DNA from: Aeromonas cavernicola
GTDB taxonomy: Bacteria > Pseudomonadota > Gammaproteobacteria > Enterobacterales > Aeromonadaceae
Length of the DNA: 54,939 nucleotides
Direction: 5' to 3'
Assembly (NCBI RefSeq): GCF_002795305.1
Contig: NZ_PGGC01000037.1
Span: 1 to 54,939, forward strand
The notes under the pieces are model-generated. The model saw only the letters and a list, made by a program, of their open reading frames with translations. It was not told where the DNA came from and did not search any database. Below, piece by piece: positions 37,346 through 47,121 of the stretch. Made by a program: the position numbers and the translations under genes. The number at the start of each line of letters is the position of its first letter. The stretch's first letter is position 1.

Positions 37346-39073
37346 TTAATTACCTAATATCTCTCTGCCACAGTTACTGGTATTGGCTGGGTTGATCTGG
37401 TTATTGAGAAAGGTCACCTCGCCAGTGGGTTGATAATCCGCCGCACTGATGGTCTGTTGTGCCTCTAGGTACTCTTTTAATACTCCTGCATCGACCAAGC
37501 CGGCATTGATAGTATTGATGACGGGGTAGTTATCGCCCCCTGCGGCACTGAAACTGGGCAACGCAAAGCTATAGGTAGCATTGATATCAAAGGGTTTGCC
37601 GGCAATCGAACGGATGGTGACTCGCTGGGCGCTGCAGTTTACTTCCATGCTGATGCCGCCAAATTGCGGATAACCGCCCCCCGTTAGGCTGGCGACTTTA
37701 CCCAGATAGGTTACTAATTCATCTCCTTTCATGGTGGCTTTATTCACGGTATTACCGAAAGGATGGACGGTTAGCACATCACGATAGGTGATATCACCGG
37801 TTCGAATCGAGGCGCGCACCCCACCAGAATTGACGATGGCAAAGTCGGCCCCCAATTTCTCGGCAGTGGCGGTGGTAATCAGACGGCCAAGGTTGGTTTG
37901 GGTATATCGCACAAAGCGCCGTTCTCCCAGTAACAGATCATCAGTTGCCGCGATTCTGACACTGAGCTCCGCTTCGCCCCGCTCTTGAAATACTTGTAAG
38001 GTGGAATATAACTCGGGATCTTTGGTGATCTCGTCTTGGATAAACTGAGCCTTACCACTGTCGTCTTTAATCACTGTATTTCGACTATCCCGCTTCACCA
38101 GATTGACGGGGATCAGTTCATACGAGGTCAGGGTCAGCTTGCCATTTTGATAATCGAATTGGGCACGCCCGACATATTTGCCCCACTCGTGAGCCTGCAT
38201 GATCCAGGTGCCGTTTTGTTGATCCGGTTGGCAGTTATCACCTGGCTTGAAATCGGCATATTGGTTGGCTGCCCCAGGTTCCATACAGACAGGATTTTGG
38301 GAGTGGCCGCCAATAATGGCATCGAGTGTGCCAGCGGGCAGGTTACGCGCCATTTCAACATCGCCTGGTGCATTGCTGCCGTGCTGGCCATCGGCGTAGT
38401 GGCCCATGTGGGTGATGGCGAGGATAAGGTCGGCCTCTTTTTTATTGCGGATCTGCTGACCGAGTTTGGCCGCTTCGTTGGTCGGATCACGAAACTCCAA
38501 GGTTTGCACGTGAGTAGGATCAACCAGTTGGGCGGTGTCTTCTGTGGTTAAGCCCAGCACCGCAACCTTGAGGCCATTGTCCAGCTTGAATACTTTGTAA
38601 GGATCAAAATAGTGGTTGCCGCTGGCTTTCTCATAGATGTTGGCGGACAACATCGGGAAACGCGCCCATTTACGCTGTTTTTCTAACACACTGAGCGGCT
38701 TATCAAACTCGTGATTACCTACCGCCATGGCATCGTACCGTATGCTGTTCATGCCAACGAAGTCAGGTTCAGCGTCTTGCATATCGGACTCTGGCACCCC
38801 GGTATTGACGTCGCCGCCAGAGAGCACCAAGACCTCACTGCCGGCCGCTTTTGCCTCAGTCCTCAACCGTTCCACCAAGGTTTTCTGCGCTGCCATGCCA
38901 TATTCGCCATCGACGTTATGCCAAAACCGACCATGGGTATCGTTGGTATGCAAAATCGTCAGCTTGCAGACATTGTCAGTGCAGGATGTGTTGTCGTTGG
39001 TTGAGCTGTTACAGCCGGTCAATGCGGCCAGTACCGTGAGGGCAACGCCACCTTGGATAAAGCGATGTATCAT
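37346..39073 (-). CDS. ushA: UshA/NutA-type lipoprotein 5'-nucleotidase
   Basis: A 575-residue bifunctional-type 5'-nucleotidase/UDP-sugar hydrolase. It begins with a lipoprotein signal (ALTVLAALTGC, Cys21), so it is probably anchored in the outer membrane like Vibrio NutA rather than free in the periplasm like E. coli UshA. Metallophosphatase motifs: LTILHTNDTHGRF (about 38-50), SGGDVNTG, GNHEFD (about 119-124), THMGHY and GGHSQNP. The C-terminal nucleotide-binding domain has NSGGVRASI and FGNTVNK. It feeds nucleoside salvage from extracellular nucleotides. Monocistronic. Confidence 0.9.
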   Translation of the reverse strand: MIHRFIQGGVALTVLAALTGCNSSTNDNTSCTDNVCKLTILHTNDTHGRFWHNVDGEYGMAAQKTLVERLRTEAKAAGSEVLVLSGGDVNTGVPESDMQDAEPDFVGMNSIRYDAMAVGNHEFDKPLSVLEKQRKWARFPMLSANIYEKASGNHYFDPYKVFKLDNGLKVAVLGLTTEDTAQLVDPTHVQTLEFRDPTNEAAKLGQQIRNKKEADLILAITHMGHYADGQHGSNAPGDVEMARNLPAGTLDAIIGGHSQNPVCMEPGAANQYADFKPGDNCQPDQQNGTWIMQAHEWGKYVGRAQFDYQNGKLTLTSYELIPVNLVKRDSRNTVIKDDSGKAQFIQDEITKDPELYSTLQVFQERGEAELSVRIAATDDLLLGERRFVRYTQTNLGRLITTATAEKLGADFAIVNSGGVRASIRTGDITYRDVLTVHPFGNTVNKATMKGDELVTYLGKVASLTGGGYPQFGGISMEVNCSAQRVTIRSIAGKPFDINATYSFALPSFSAAGGDNYPVINTINAGLVDAGVLKEYLEAQQTISAADYQPTGEVTFLNNQINPANTSNCGREILGN

Positions 39074-39338
39074 GTTATATCACCTTGATAATATTGTTAT
39101 TTATTCTCTGCCTGCCTCTGCAGAGGGGAGAATATACCAATAACCTGCGGTGATTTTTGATCGAATAGTCATAATTTCTGGTTAATTGTGATCCTAGACG
39201 CAACATCTTATTTTCGATTCATTTGCCAAACGTAATGCTAATCAATGGCTCAATTACGTCTGTTCTGCGCTGTATCACCCCCATTTCGGGCACCGTTATG
39301 GCATACTCGCCGCCTAACTTGGTCCGAGGAGCTTATCG

Positions 39339-39680
39339 ATGAGCAAGTACCACAAAATCTCCCCTCAAACGCAGCAAGACGCGCTCAAGATTGCGCGAGC
39401 CAATCAGAAACCTGGCCAGAGTAAAGAGCAGACTCAGCTCATCGCACAGGGTATTCAAAAAGGGATTGATGAATATAAAAAACAGATGAAGGCGCGCGCT
39501 CGTGAGGCAAGTCGCCAGAAAAAGTTACAAGCTAAAGCGAAGTCGGCCCCACTCGATGGGGAGATTGACGCGCTCGATGAGCCAGTAGAGGTGCTGGAAG
39601 TCACGCGCCAGCATCCGCTGCCCTGGGTTTTGCTGGTACTCAGTTGGCTGGCTGGGGGGCTTTGGCTATGGTTGCAGTGA
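39339..39680 (+). CDS. DUF2956 tail-anchored protein
   Basis: A 113-residue DUF2956-family protein known from Vibrio, Aeromonas and Shewanella. N-terminus SKYHKISPQTQQDALKIAR, a highly basic and Gln-rich helical middle (about 20-70), and one C-terminal transmembrane helix (about 94-112), so it is probably a tail-anchored cytoplasmic protein. No function is established. It overlaps the following short frame and begins a tightly packed set of small genes. Confidence 0.82.
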   Translation: MSKYHKISPQTQQDALKIARANQKPGQSKEQTQLIAQGIQKGIDEYKKQMKARAREASRQKKLQAKAKSAPLDGEIDALDEPVEVLEVTRQHPLPWVLLVLSWLAGGLWLWLQ

Positions 39681-39841
39681 TCAGCGGTTGTTCGGGCGTG
39701 AAAGCCGCCGCCGGGCTGGGTGCCTTGGTGATGGTTGCCAATGGTGATGCCACAACTGGGCGTTTAACCCCGATGGGGTGGGATCTTGGTCGTGCGAGCA
39801 CGGCTTGGTCGTGGTTGTTATGGTCAGGAGCGATGCGATGA
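39668..39841 (+). CDS. Possible small lipoprotein-like membrane gene
   Basis: A 57-residue frame overlapping the end of the DUF2956 gene by 13 bp and the next gene by 4 bp (ATGA). From ATG 39668 it reads MVAVISGCSGVKAAAGLG; an in-frame TTG at 39644 would extend it to MAGWGALAMVAVISGC, which looks more like a short lipoprotein signal. A GGGGGG run lies before ATG 39668. The tight overlaps favour a real gene, but no homologue is recognised and it may be spurious. Confidence 0.4.
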   Translation: MVAVISGCSGVKAAAGLGALVMVANGDATTGRLTPMGWDLGRASTAWSWLLWSGAMR

Positions 39842-40170
39842 ATCCAGCCCCTCTTTATTTGCTTGCCCCTTTTATCTGCTGCTTGTTGGCTATGTTGCTG
39901 TATCGCATTTCGCCGCTGCAGGCGGTGGCTTCCGGCCATGTTCGTTGGTTTTTGTTGCCGGCGTTTACCTTGTTTATGCTACTGATTGTGATCAATAGCG
40001 GGGTTGAACCCTCTTCGCGCGACCCTGTTTTTCATTGGCTAATGCCTGGTTTTGGATTTGCGTTGAGTTTATTGCCCGCCTTACCCAAGGCGTTTGTGCC
40101 ACGGCTTGCCGTTCATGAAGGCGCGTTTGCCGCACTGGGGTTAATGCTCATGAGCTGGGCCATGGTGTAG
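39838..40170 (+). CDS. Small polytopic membrane protein
   Basis: A 110-residue hydrophobic protein with four predicted transmembrane segments (about 6-22, 36-53, 67-83, 93-109). It is not recognised as a named family. Its ATG overlaps the previous short frame (ATGA) with AGGAG about 6 bp upstream, a good start. Probably co-expressed with DUF2956. Function unknown. Confidence 0.65.
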   Translation: MNPAPLYLLAPFICCLLAMLLYRISPLQAVASGHVRWFLLPAFTLFMLLIVINSGVEPSSRDPVFHWLMPGFGFALSLLPALPKAFVPRLAVHEGAFAALGLMLMSWAMV

Positions 40171-40197
40171 TGGGGTGCGCTGGTGCACGCCAAGTGG

Positions 40198-41604
40198 CTA
40201 CACAGAGATAGCATCTTCCCATCCCTGTTTTTTACGATAAATGGTAGAGGGACTGATCTCTAGCAGCGCGGCAGCCTTGGGAATGTTGCCATCACAGCGT
40301 GCTATCGCGTGCTCTATGACCTCTTTTTCTACTACCCAAAGTGGGCGGATGGCGCTACCTGCACCACATTCAGGCGCATCAGGGGTCGGCGCTGGTGAGG
40401 CTGGCGCCGTGCTTGCTAAGAAACGCCCGCCATTGAGGGGAGGGGGCAGAATATCGGTACTGACTAACTCCCGATCATTGAGCACCACAATGTTGCGGAT
40501 CACGTTTTGTAATTCACGGACGTTGCCAGGCCACGGATAATCGAGCATCACTTGCACCGTCGATGGATCAAAGTCTTTAAAACGCTTGTGCTCTTCTTTG
40601 GCATAACTTTGCAATAAGTTGCGCGCCAGCAGCAGGATATCTTCACCGCGCTCGCGCAACGGTGGTAAAGGGAGGGGAATAACGTGGAGACGATAATAAA
40701 GATCTTCTCGAAAGCGCCCCGCTTTTACCTCCGCGAGGGGATCTCGGTTGGTTGCACACACGAAGCGAACATCCACCGTTTCGAGCTTGCCGCTTCCCAC
40801 CCGTTGCAGGGTGCCTGTTTGGATAAATCGCAGTAACTTGCTTTGTAAATCAAGATCCATCTCGCAGATCTCATCCAGAAAAAGGGTGCCACCATCGGCT
40901 AGACTGGCCGCGCCCTTGCGGTCGCCATGAGCGCCGGTAAACGATCCTTTGACATGGCCGAAGATCTCACTCTCCATCAGATCATGGGGAATCGCGGCGC
41001 AGTTAAGGGCAATAAAGGGCCGCTCTCGACGTGGGCTGCACTGATGGATGGCCTCGGCACAGACCTCTTTACCCGTGCCGCTCTCACCAGTAATAAAGAC
41101 GGTTGCTTTACTCGGGGCTGCGCTCTCGATGATGCGATAGACCGCTTGCATCGGCATGGATGCACCGATAAAACCAGCAAATGAATGGCGGTCGAAGTTC
41201 TCTTTATATTGTGCAACGAGTGAGCTGAGTTGCTGATGTTTCAAGGCATTGCGGACGGTGGCACAGAGTCGTTTGTTATCAAAGGGTTTGGTCAAAAAAT
41301 CAAAGGCACCTAACCTCATTGCTTCGACCGCAATATCAACGGAGCCATGTGCAGTAATCACCACTACCGCGCAAGGTAACTGCTGTTCGGTGATTTGTTG
41401 CAAAATGGTCATGCCCGACATATCGGGCAGTTCGAGATCCAGCAGTACCACGGGGGGAGGGCTTGTCAGTAACTGAGCCAACGCCTGCTGGCCACGGTCA
41501 GCGCGTAGCACTTCATAGCCATCTTGGAGCAGGTATTGCTCATAGACAACAGCCAGACTCTGGGTATCTTCTACCAACAGGACCCGCGGTTTGTTTTCAG
41601 CCAC
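40198..41604 (-). CDS. luxO: LuxO-like sigma-54-dependent response regulator
   Basis: A 468-residue NtrC-type regulator closest to LuxO, the quorum-sensing phosphorelay regulator that drives Qrr small RNAs in vibrios. Receiver domain 5-120 with phospho-Asp56 (LLDLELPD), AAA+ domain with Walker A GESGTGKE (173-180), the LuxO-like segment GGTLFLDEICEMDLDLQSKLLRFIQTGT, and a Fis-type HTH at the C-terminus with GNIPKAAALLEISPSTIYRK. The sigma-54 contact loop reads GSFTGA (220-225) rather than the usual GAFTGA. The GTG start is preceded by AAGGA. No luxU or qrr gene is visible next to it. Confidence 0.85.
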   Translation of the reverse strand: MAENKPRVLLVEDTQSLAVVYEQYLLQDGYEVLRADRGQQALAQLLTSPPPVVLLDLELPDMSGMTILQQITEQQLPCAVVVITAHGSVDIAVEAMRLGAFDFLTKPFDNKRLCATVRNALKHQQLSSLVAQYKENFDRHSFAGFIGASMPMQAVYRIIESAAPSKATVFITGESGTGKEVCAEAIHQCSPRRERPFIALNCAAIPHDLMESEIFGHVKGSFTGAHGDRKGAASLADGGTLFLDEICEMDLDLQSKLLRFIQTGTLQRVGSGKLETVDVRFVCATNRDPLAEVKAGRFREDLYYRLHVIPLPLPPLRERGEDILLLARNLLQSYAKEEHKRFKDFDPSTVQVMLDYPWPGNVRELQNVIRNIVVLNDRELVSTDILPPPLNGGRFLASTAPASPAPTPDAPECGAGSAIRPLWVVEKEVIEHAIARCDGNIPKAAALLEISPSTIYRKKQGWEDAISV

Positions 41605-42279
41605 TGGATTTATCCTTGTATATGATTTTGCACTCTATTTTTTCTATTTAAACATTCAACCCGAACATCTTGGTCACCCTGTTATCCCGCGATTGTAGCC
41701 TATACACAAGTAAAAATGGCCTCCTAAGAAGCCAATCGCTGTTTGCGTAAGCGGTGCCCAATTACACCAGTTCACAATACTTGACCTAGTCAATGCCCTG
41801 ACGCTCGTCCTTGATTGCGGGGTGAGCGTGAGATCAACATGATTGCTGACGGTAGGTAGCCCTGCCACCACCAATAGCAAAATGACCGCCCCCCAGAGCA
41901 AGTTAGCGCCTTATTTCCAAGCGAGCGAACTTGAGCCTTCATCGGCGCTTGGGCTAGCGATACCAGAGATAGAGGCAACCCGTCAGGTTATTGAGGTCAA
42001 ATATGCTTGACCATGAGTGGCAATGTTGAGGGTGGGGCTGGGGCAGGGTAGACGGGCTGCTTCTTCTTATCAGCGAGCGTGCAGCTGGGGTGCACCATGC
42101 ACCATGTTGCTGACACGGCGAATAACCACGCCTCGTTAACCTTGTCGTATGGCCCGACGCCACCGTCACACCTTGCTACGAGGGGAGCTTGATAGCCATC
42201 AGAAACCATCTAAGCGCCACCATGAGAGTCTCATTGCTTGTGACTCACATGATGCTTCAATATGAGCGGCTCGTTGGGT
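41605..42279. other. 675-bp region without a supported gene upstream of luxO
   Basis: Short frames exist on the minus strand (for example 41674-41901, starting MLWGAVILLLVVAGLP) but none is convincing. There is no sigma-54 promoter (TGGCAC-N5-TTGC) and no Qrr-like core. The size suggests decayed coding sequence. Confidence 0.35.
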
Positions 42280-42633
42280 CTAAATACATTTCACCGGTTT
42301 GGGCAGGCCTGCAATCTTGGTTGCCTGCTTGGCAGGCCCTTCAGGAAATAGCTTATAGAGATAGCGGCTATTGCCTTTCTCGGGGCCAAACTGTTTTTCC
42401 ATGGCCTTGACCAGCGCTCTGATCGCGGGTGAGGTGTTAAATTCGAGATAAAAAGCCCGCACAAAACGCACCACTTCCCAATGTGGCGCGTCCAATACTA
42501 GGCCTTCTTGTTCTGCCAGCACCAGTGCTAGCGCCTCGTTCCAGTCACTGCTATTGAGCAGATAACCGTTGGCATCGGTCTTGATCCATTGACCATTAAA
42601 TGCCAGCTGATGTGTGCCAGATTGTTCAGCCAT
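42280..42633 (-). CDS. tusE: TusE/DsrC-family sulfur relay protein
   Basis: A 117-residue DsrC-family protein acting as TusE, which accepts persulfide sulfur from TusBCD and passes it to MnmA for 2-thiouridine in tRNA. The functional Cys is the penultimate residue (KPVKCI, Cys116). Other family blocks are [44 protein letters not shown] and [14 protein letters not shown]. It lies 24 bp downstream of yccS and is likely co-transcribed. AGGAGC precedes the start. Confidence 0.95.
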   Translation of the reverse strand: MAEQSGTHQLAFNGQWIKTDANGYLLNSSDWNEALALVLAEQEGLVLDAPHWEVVRFVRAFYLEFNTSPAIRALVKAMEKQFGPEKGNSRYLYKLFPEGPAKQATKIAGLPKPVKCI

Positions 42634-42657
42634 AAGGGCTCCTTACACATGGTCCGA

Positions 42658-44826
42658 TCACGATTGGGCGGGCATGGTAGCGCCTTGGCTGGCTGCCAGC
42701 AACCGACTCTCATCCGCCAGGGTAAGCAGTTGATCAGACAGCTCACTAATCAGGTTCAGCTGCTGGGTTAACATTAACTGCTCCTCACTGCTATCGGGGC
42801 CTGCGGCACCGATAGCCAAGGGGGGTTGACCGCTGATCACACTAGAGGGATGACCGGCTAAATGGCTTGCTGCTTGCTCTAAGGTATGACAGATGTGATA
42901 GCGCACCTCATCCAGCCCCTTGATTGCGATTAACTTGTCACGGTGTGCCCCTAACGCAGAGATGTAGGAGAGCAGGGCATGATTACGCCATGTGAGGGTA
43001 AAACAAAGATCAAGGAAGCGCCGCCGTTGCTGTGGTTCCACCAACATGCTCTGCCAAGCAGTGGCAAGCTCACTGTCAGCAAGATGAGCACTTTTACGCG
43101 CAACCCGATAATCAATTGACTCGTCACGCTGTGGCTTAAGACGAGCTAGCACGGCGGACAAGTAGCGGGCGTTGGCCGAGAGGGAGTTGGCAATCAAGCT
43201 CGGTAGCCGCTTGTATTGCCAGTCTGGCCAGAGCCAGGCAACCAAGGCGTAAGCGATGGCGCAGCCAAGGAGGGTATCCAGTAACCGTGGCCCTAAAATA
43301 GCAAACCCGACGCCATCTAATAGGTTGAATGCCATTAGTACGTATAGGGTGATAAAACAGACCGCCGCGCTGTAGTTGCTCCTGACCTGAGTGAAAAACA
43401 AGAACGCGGCCAGTCCCATGATCACTAACTGCACATCTAGTGGGGGGGATAACCACAGCACCGGAATACCGACCAATATCCCAACTACCGTCCCGAGCAT
43501 CCGCTGCACTAGCCGCCGTCGGGTGGCGCTATAACTTGGCTGACAGACAAACAGCAGGGTCAGTAAAATCCAATACCCCTTATCTAAGCTCAATGCCTGC
43601 AACAGGCCATAGCCAAGCAGCAGCCCCAAAGAGAGGCGCAGTGCGTGGCGAAACACCATGGAGTGCAAACTAAGATGCTGCTTGAGCTGGGTCAGCAGTG
43701 GTAAGCGGGGAGGGCTTGCCAGTTCCGGGAGTGGTAACGGGGATTGCGCCGGGTTTTGTAGCCCTTCGGCACTGGCCAGTAACTGATTGATATTGGCCAG
43801 ATTACGGCGCAAAAACTTCATCGGTGTCAGCAAGCTTTTCGGGTAGTGCTGTTTGAGATGGGTAAAGGCGAGCTGATCGCCTAATGCCTCTAAGGTCCAG
43901 TGAATACGGGTGTTATGAGCATAAGGCTTATGCACTAAGATCGCGTAACCAAGCCGTTGACACGCTTCGGACAGTTGTAAAAACACCTCTTGAAAGCCAT
44001 CTAATACCATCCCCTGTTTGAGTTCTGCTTCCAATTTGCTGTAGGGGTAATGACTGGAGGTGGCTCGTTCATGGATCTCTAGGGCCAATAGGTAAATGCG
44101 TAGTAAGCCGGCCAGCTCGTGGTTAACCCGATGGCGCCGTTGGCCCAAGCGTGCGTTAAGCGCTGATTTAGTGAGACTCAGGGCATTCACCAGATCAATA
44201 TTCAGTTGCGCCAAGTTGTGGCGAATAGCCTGAGCACCGTGCTCATCAGCCGGAAAGAAACGCGCTTTTTCAAGGAGGTAACGGCCTAGGGCAAAATAGC
44301 TCTGAGCCAGCTGCTCATGCAGCGTTTTATAAGGCAGCAGCCAGAGCCAAAGCAGAGAGATTAACCCGTACCAAAGGGCTCCGGCGCTGAGTGCCAGCGG
44401 TTGATAGAAAAGATCCGGTGCTTTGGCTGCCCCCAACATGGTGTAGATGGCGCTCAATAAGGCACCAAAACTGATCGTGGCGTAGCGAGGACCAAACGCT
44501 CCCACCATGACAAAAATAAAGGTCGAGCTGGCCAGCCCAATTGCAAATAGCCACGGAGTTGGATAGAGGTATTGCACACACAAAGAGGCAAACAGAAAAC
44601 AGACTAACGTCATGGCGAGGTTTTTCACTCGCCCCCACAGATTGTCATCGGTTTCTGCAATGGCGCCCGCCACCACCCCAAGGGAGAGTAAAACGGTAAG
44701 CTGGATATCACCGGTTGCGACAGTAAAGGCAAGTAGGCCAAGCATGGCCAGCAAGACCTTAAGAGCAAAATAGATATGACTATCGGTCAACAGACGGCGC
44801 AGTAGACCAGTGAAATCCATCGGCAT
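42658..44826 (-). CDS. yccS: YccS/YhfK-family inner-membrane protein
   Basis: A ~722-residue FUSC-superfamily membrane protein of the YccS type (E. coli about 720). It has two blocks of membrane helices (about 15-170 and 380-510) separated by a cytoplasmic helical domain. The first block has LLSLGVVAGAIAETDDNLWGR and FGALLSAIYTMLGA; the second has GYWILLTLLFVCQPSYSATRRRL, the FUSC signature. Relatives include aromatic-acid efflux proteins, but YccS function is unproven. The ATG at 44826 (MPMDF) is chosen; 44820 or upstream starts are possible. Confidence 0.9.
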   Translation of the reverse strand: MPMDFTGLLRRLLTDSHIYFALKVLLAMLGLLAFTVATGDIQLTVLLSLGVVAGAIAETDDNLWGRVKNLAMTLVCFLFASLCVQYLYPTPWLFAIGLASSTFIFVMVGAFGPRYATISFGALLSAIYTMLGAAKAPDLFYQPLALSAGALWYGLISLLWLWLLPYKTLHEQLAQSYFALGRYLLEKARFFPADEHGAQAIRHNLAQLNIDLVNALSLTKSALNARLGQRRHRVNHELAGLLRIYLLALEIHERATSSHYPYSKLEAELKQGMVLDGFQEVFLQLSEACQRLGYAILVHKPYAHNTRIHWTLEALGDQLAFTHLKQHYPKSLLTPMKFLRRNLANINQLLASAEGLQNPAQSPLPLPELASPPRLPLLTQLKQHLSLHSMVFRHALRLSLGLLLGYGLLQALSLDKGYWILLTLLFVCQPSYSATRRRLVQRMLGTVVGILVGIPVLWLSPPLDVQLVIMGLAAFLFFTQVRSNYSAAVCFITLYVLMAFNLLDGVGFAILGPRLLDTLLGCAIAYALVAWLWPDWQYKRLPSLIANSLSANARYLSAVLARLKPQRDESIDYRVARKSAHLADSELATAWQSMLVEPQQRRRFLDLCFTLTWRNHALLSYISALGAHRDKLIAIKGLDEVRYHICHTLEQAASHLAGHPSSVISGQPPLAIGAAGPDSSEEQLMLTQQLNLISELSDQLLTLADESRLLAASQGATMPAQS

Positions 44827-44905
44827 GGGATAAAAGGCCTCTTGAACTAAACGAAAGCCCAATGGTAACCCGCTGAGTATCAAAATGCCCTGATTTGGAT
44901 CAGCG

Positions 44906-44932
44906 TCATGCGGCGTGCGATAGCTCGCATGA
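44906..44932. repeat. Inverted repeat between yccS and the PglL-like gene
   Basis: tcatgcg / cgcatga with a 13-nt spacer in the 335-bp divergent promoter region. Could be an operator; no known consensus matched. Confidence 0.3.
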
Positions 44933-45161
44933 ACGCGTTGTAAAACCCGATCTCGTCAGTTTTCTCATATTTAGTGAGGTGACGGTAGCGTGATAAATTT
45001 TGCCAAATTTACCAATGGTTTTTTGATCGCCATAGGCTGATCTCAGCACAACAGAGAGATAATTGTGCGTCACGCTTTTTAAAATGAGGGTAAGCTAGGC
45101 GATAGTCGATATATCCCATCGGACCTTATAATCGGACGTTATAAAAGCATGGAGGCGCTGC

Positions 45162-46871
45162 GTGGCAACGATATTCTGGGGAGTTAACCTAGGCTACTGG
45201 TTAATTGGTATGCATTTTTTCATGCATAATCCCGGCGGCGCAGGACTCTATTTACCATTTAATGCCTGGGGATGGATTTTTGCCTCATTAATGATCTGTT
45301 TAGGACTATGGCAAGCAACACTGACACAACGTCTGACATGCACACCATTACAAGTAGGGTTATGGCTTGCAGGGGCGCTCTTATTATTACCCATGTTGTA
45401 CCCTGGTTTTATGCTTAAGGACTATGCAATACCACGTTTACTCGGTTTATTTTCAGGATTACTGTTTTTATTTAGTCTATATCAGCTTAGATTAAATAGT
45501 GCACAGCGTGAACGATGGCTTTATATCATACTAATGGCCGTCTTTATTGAGGCGCTGCTTGGCTTAGTGCAATATTACTTGCTAACAAAAGGGAATTGGA
45601 TTGGTTATGACAATACCGTCAATCGCCCATATGGTATATTTCAACAACCCAATGTGATGGCTACCTTTATGGCCTCCGGCTTGGCGATGGCCATATTTTT
45701 ACTGTTACATCAGCCGGTTCATGGGCTACTTCGACTATTTTGTCGGGTTGTGATCATTGCTTGCACGATACTGTTAGTGGTGCTGCAATCTAGAGTTGGC
45801 CAATTAGGTGGTCTGTTGGTTATTTTTTTCTTAGCACCACGGCTTTATCAGCAACGGCAATTATGGTCGGTGCTATTGCTACTTCTGCTGGCTATTATCA
45901 TCGGGCTTGTCTCGCAACATCTCATGGCTGGCGTATCTCGGGGCCTAGAAATTTATCAGTCAGGAGGAATCCGCTTAACCTACTGGTCGTATGCACTCAA
46001 ATTAATTAGCCAAGCACCATGGAGTGGTTGGGGATACGGTAGTTTTGAATCGGTATTTTTACAGCAATATATGGCAGATAAAATGCTGCAACCTGCCATG
46101 GTGCAAATAGAGTACAACCTTGATCATCCTCATAATGAAATTTTATATTGGGGAGTAGAGGGGGGGCTTATCTCCATCATCGGCATTATATTATTTGCAA
46201 TGATATTATTATGGCGTGTAATGCAACTATCACTACCTAATGCACTGACCCTGCTTGCATTACTGACACCTATTTTACTGCATACCCAAACCGAATATCC
46301 TTTTTATCATGCCATCGTAATATGGTGGCTGCTGCTGATTCTTATCTATATTGTAGATTGTGAAGTGGAGGCGACCAAAATAGCATTGGGATATATCGCA
46401 TCGTGGCGTATTTACCACTACCCGCATGGGTTATTACTACGTTTTATCGCTATTTTTATTCCATTAGGTGTCGTGCCTTTTATGCTAACGGCGATCCATA
46501 CCGCTTGGATCGTCAACAAATATGAGCGAGGAGGATATCAGGAACCCAGGTTATTACTCGATATTGTCAATCCATTAGCGTGGTTAACCAGAGTGGAATT
46601 TAATATCAACTCGATTCGCCTGATGGTGGGTTTACAACATAAAGATAAAAAAGAATTAGAGGCGTATGTTGCCTGGGGCGAAGCGTTTATTCGGCATACA
46701 CCCCGTGCCACTATCTACGCCAATATGGTGACAGCCTTACATGCCCTAGCAAGGCATCAAGAGGCTAATGAATTGAGGGATAAGGCGTTAATCTTATATC
46801 CCACAGACCCTGTGTTAAATGACCCTGGCACGATGGCGGTTAAAACCAGTGTCGATCTAAGGGGGCCTTAA
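45162..46871 (+). CDS. PglL/WaaL-family O-oligosaccharyltransferase or O-antigen ligase
   Basis: A 569-residue polytopic membrane protein with the PglL_A-like N-terminus, Wzy_C core and C-terminal tail. About 12 membrane helices precede a soluble TPR-like tail (from about 470). Core motifs are PYGIFQQPNVMATFMASGLAM (about 152-172), GWGYGSFE (near 288) and DHPHNEILYWGVEGG (about 321-335). Such enzymes move lipid-linked glycans to protein Ser/Thr, often pilin, or to lipid A core. Which of the two applies cannot be told. GTG start with GGAGG at proper spacing. It is AT-rich and alone, with no glycan cluster beside it. Confidence 0.85.
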   Translation: MATIFWGVNLGYWLIGMHFFMHNPGGAGLYLPFNAWGWIFASLMICLGLWQATLTQRLTCTPLQVGLWLAGALLLLPMLYPGFMLKDYAIPRLLGLFSGLLFLFSLYQLRLNSAQRERWLYIILMAVFIEALLGLVQYYLLTKGNWIGYDNTVNRPYGIFQQPNVMATFMASGLAMAIFLLLHQPVHGLLRLFCRVVIIACTILLVVLQSRVGQLGGLLVIFFLAPRLYQQRQLWSVLLLLLLAIIIGLVSQHLMAGVSRGLEIYQSGGIRLTYWSYALKLISQAPWSGWGYGSFESVFLQQYMADKMLQPAMVQIEYNLDHPHNEILYWGVEGGLISIIGIILFAMILLWRVMQLSLPNALTLLALLTPILLHTQTEYPFYHAIVIWWLLLILIYIVDCEVEATKIALGYIASWRIYHYPHGLLLRFIAIFIPLGVVPFMLTAIHTAWIVNKYERGGYQEPRLLLDIVNPLAWLTRVEFNINSIRLMVGLQHKDKKELEAYVAWGEAFIRHTPRATIYANMVTALHALARHQEANELRDKALILYPTDPVLNDPGTMAVKTSVDLRGP

Positions 46872-47121
46872 CCTTAGAGCTCCCCCATATGAGCGAGGGA
46901 TGGCGTAGCTTCTGGGATAAGAGCGTCGCCATTGACACGCAAATACTTCACCATGGTCAAGCATACTCGACCAGCCCACTATTCTTCAGCACATTGATAA
47001 CGTAGTTGGTTACGACATATATGCCAGATGTGTTCTCTGCCAATGCTACTCAAGGGGTTATCGAGTCTGGTTCGTTTGCTACCCCATGGATTGAACCGAG
47101 CTTGATGAGAATAATCACTGC
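46872..47121. other. Degraded sequence after the glycan ligase
   Basis: About 250 bp without a supportable gene. It adjoins a probable transposase remnant and is likely decayed mobile-element DNA. Confidence 0.3.

Noticed and set aside
41674-41901. 75-residue minus-strand frame with a hydrophobic start
   Set aside because: No Shine-Dalgarno, no family resemblance and probable decayed DNA; not enough to call a gene.
41605-42279. Possible qrr small RNA upstream of luxO
   Set aside because: No sigma-54 promoter pattern and no Qrr core sequence could be found on either strand.
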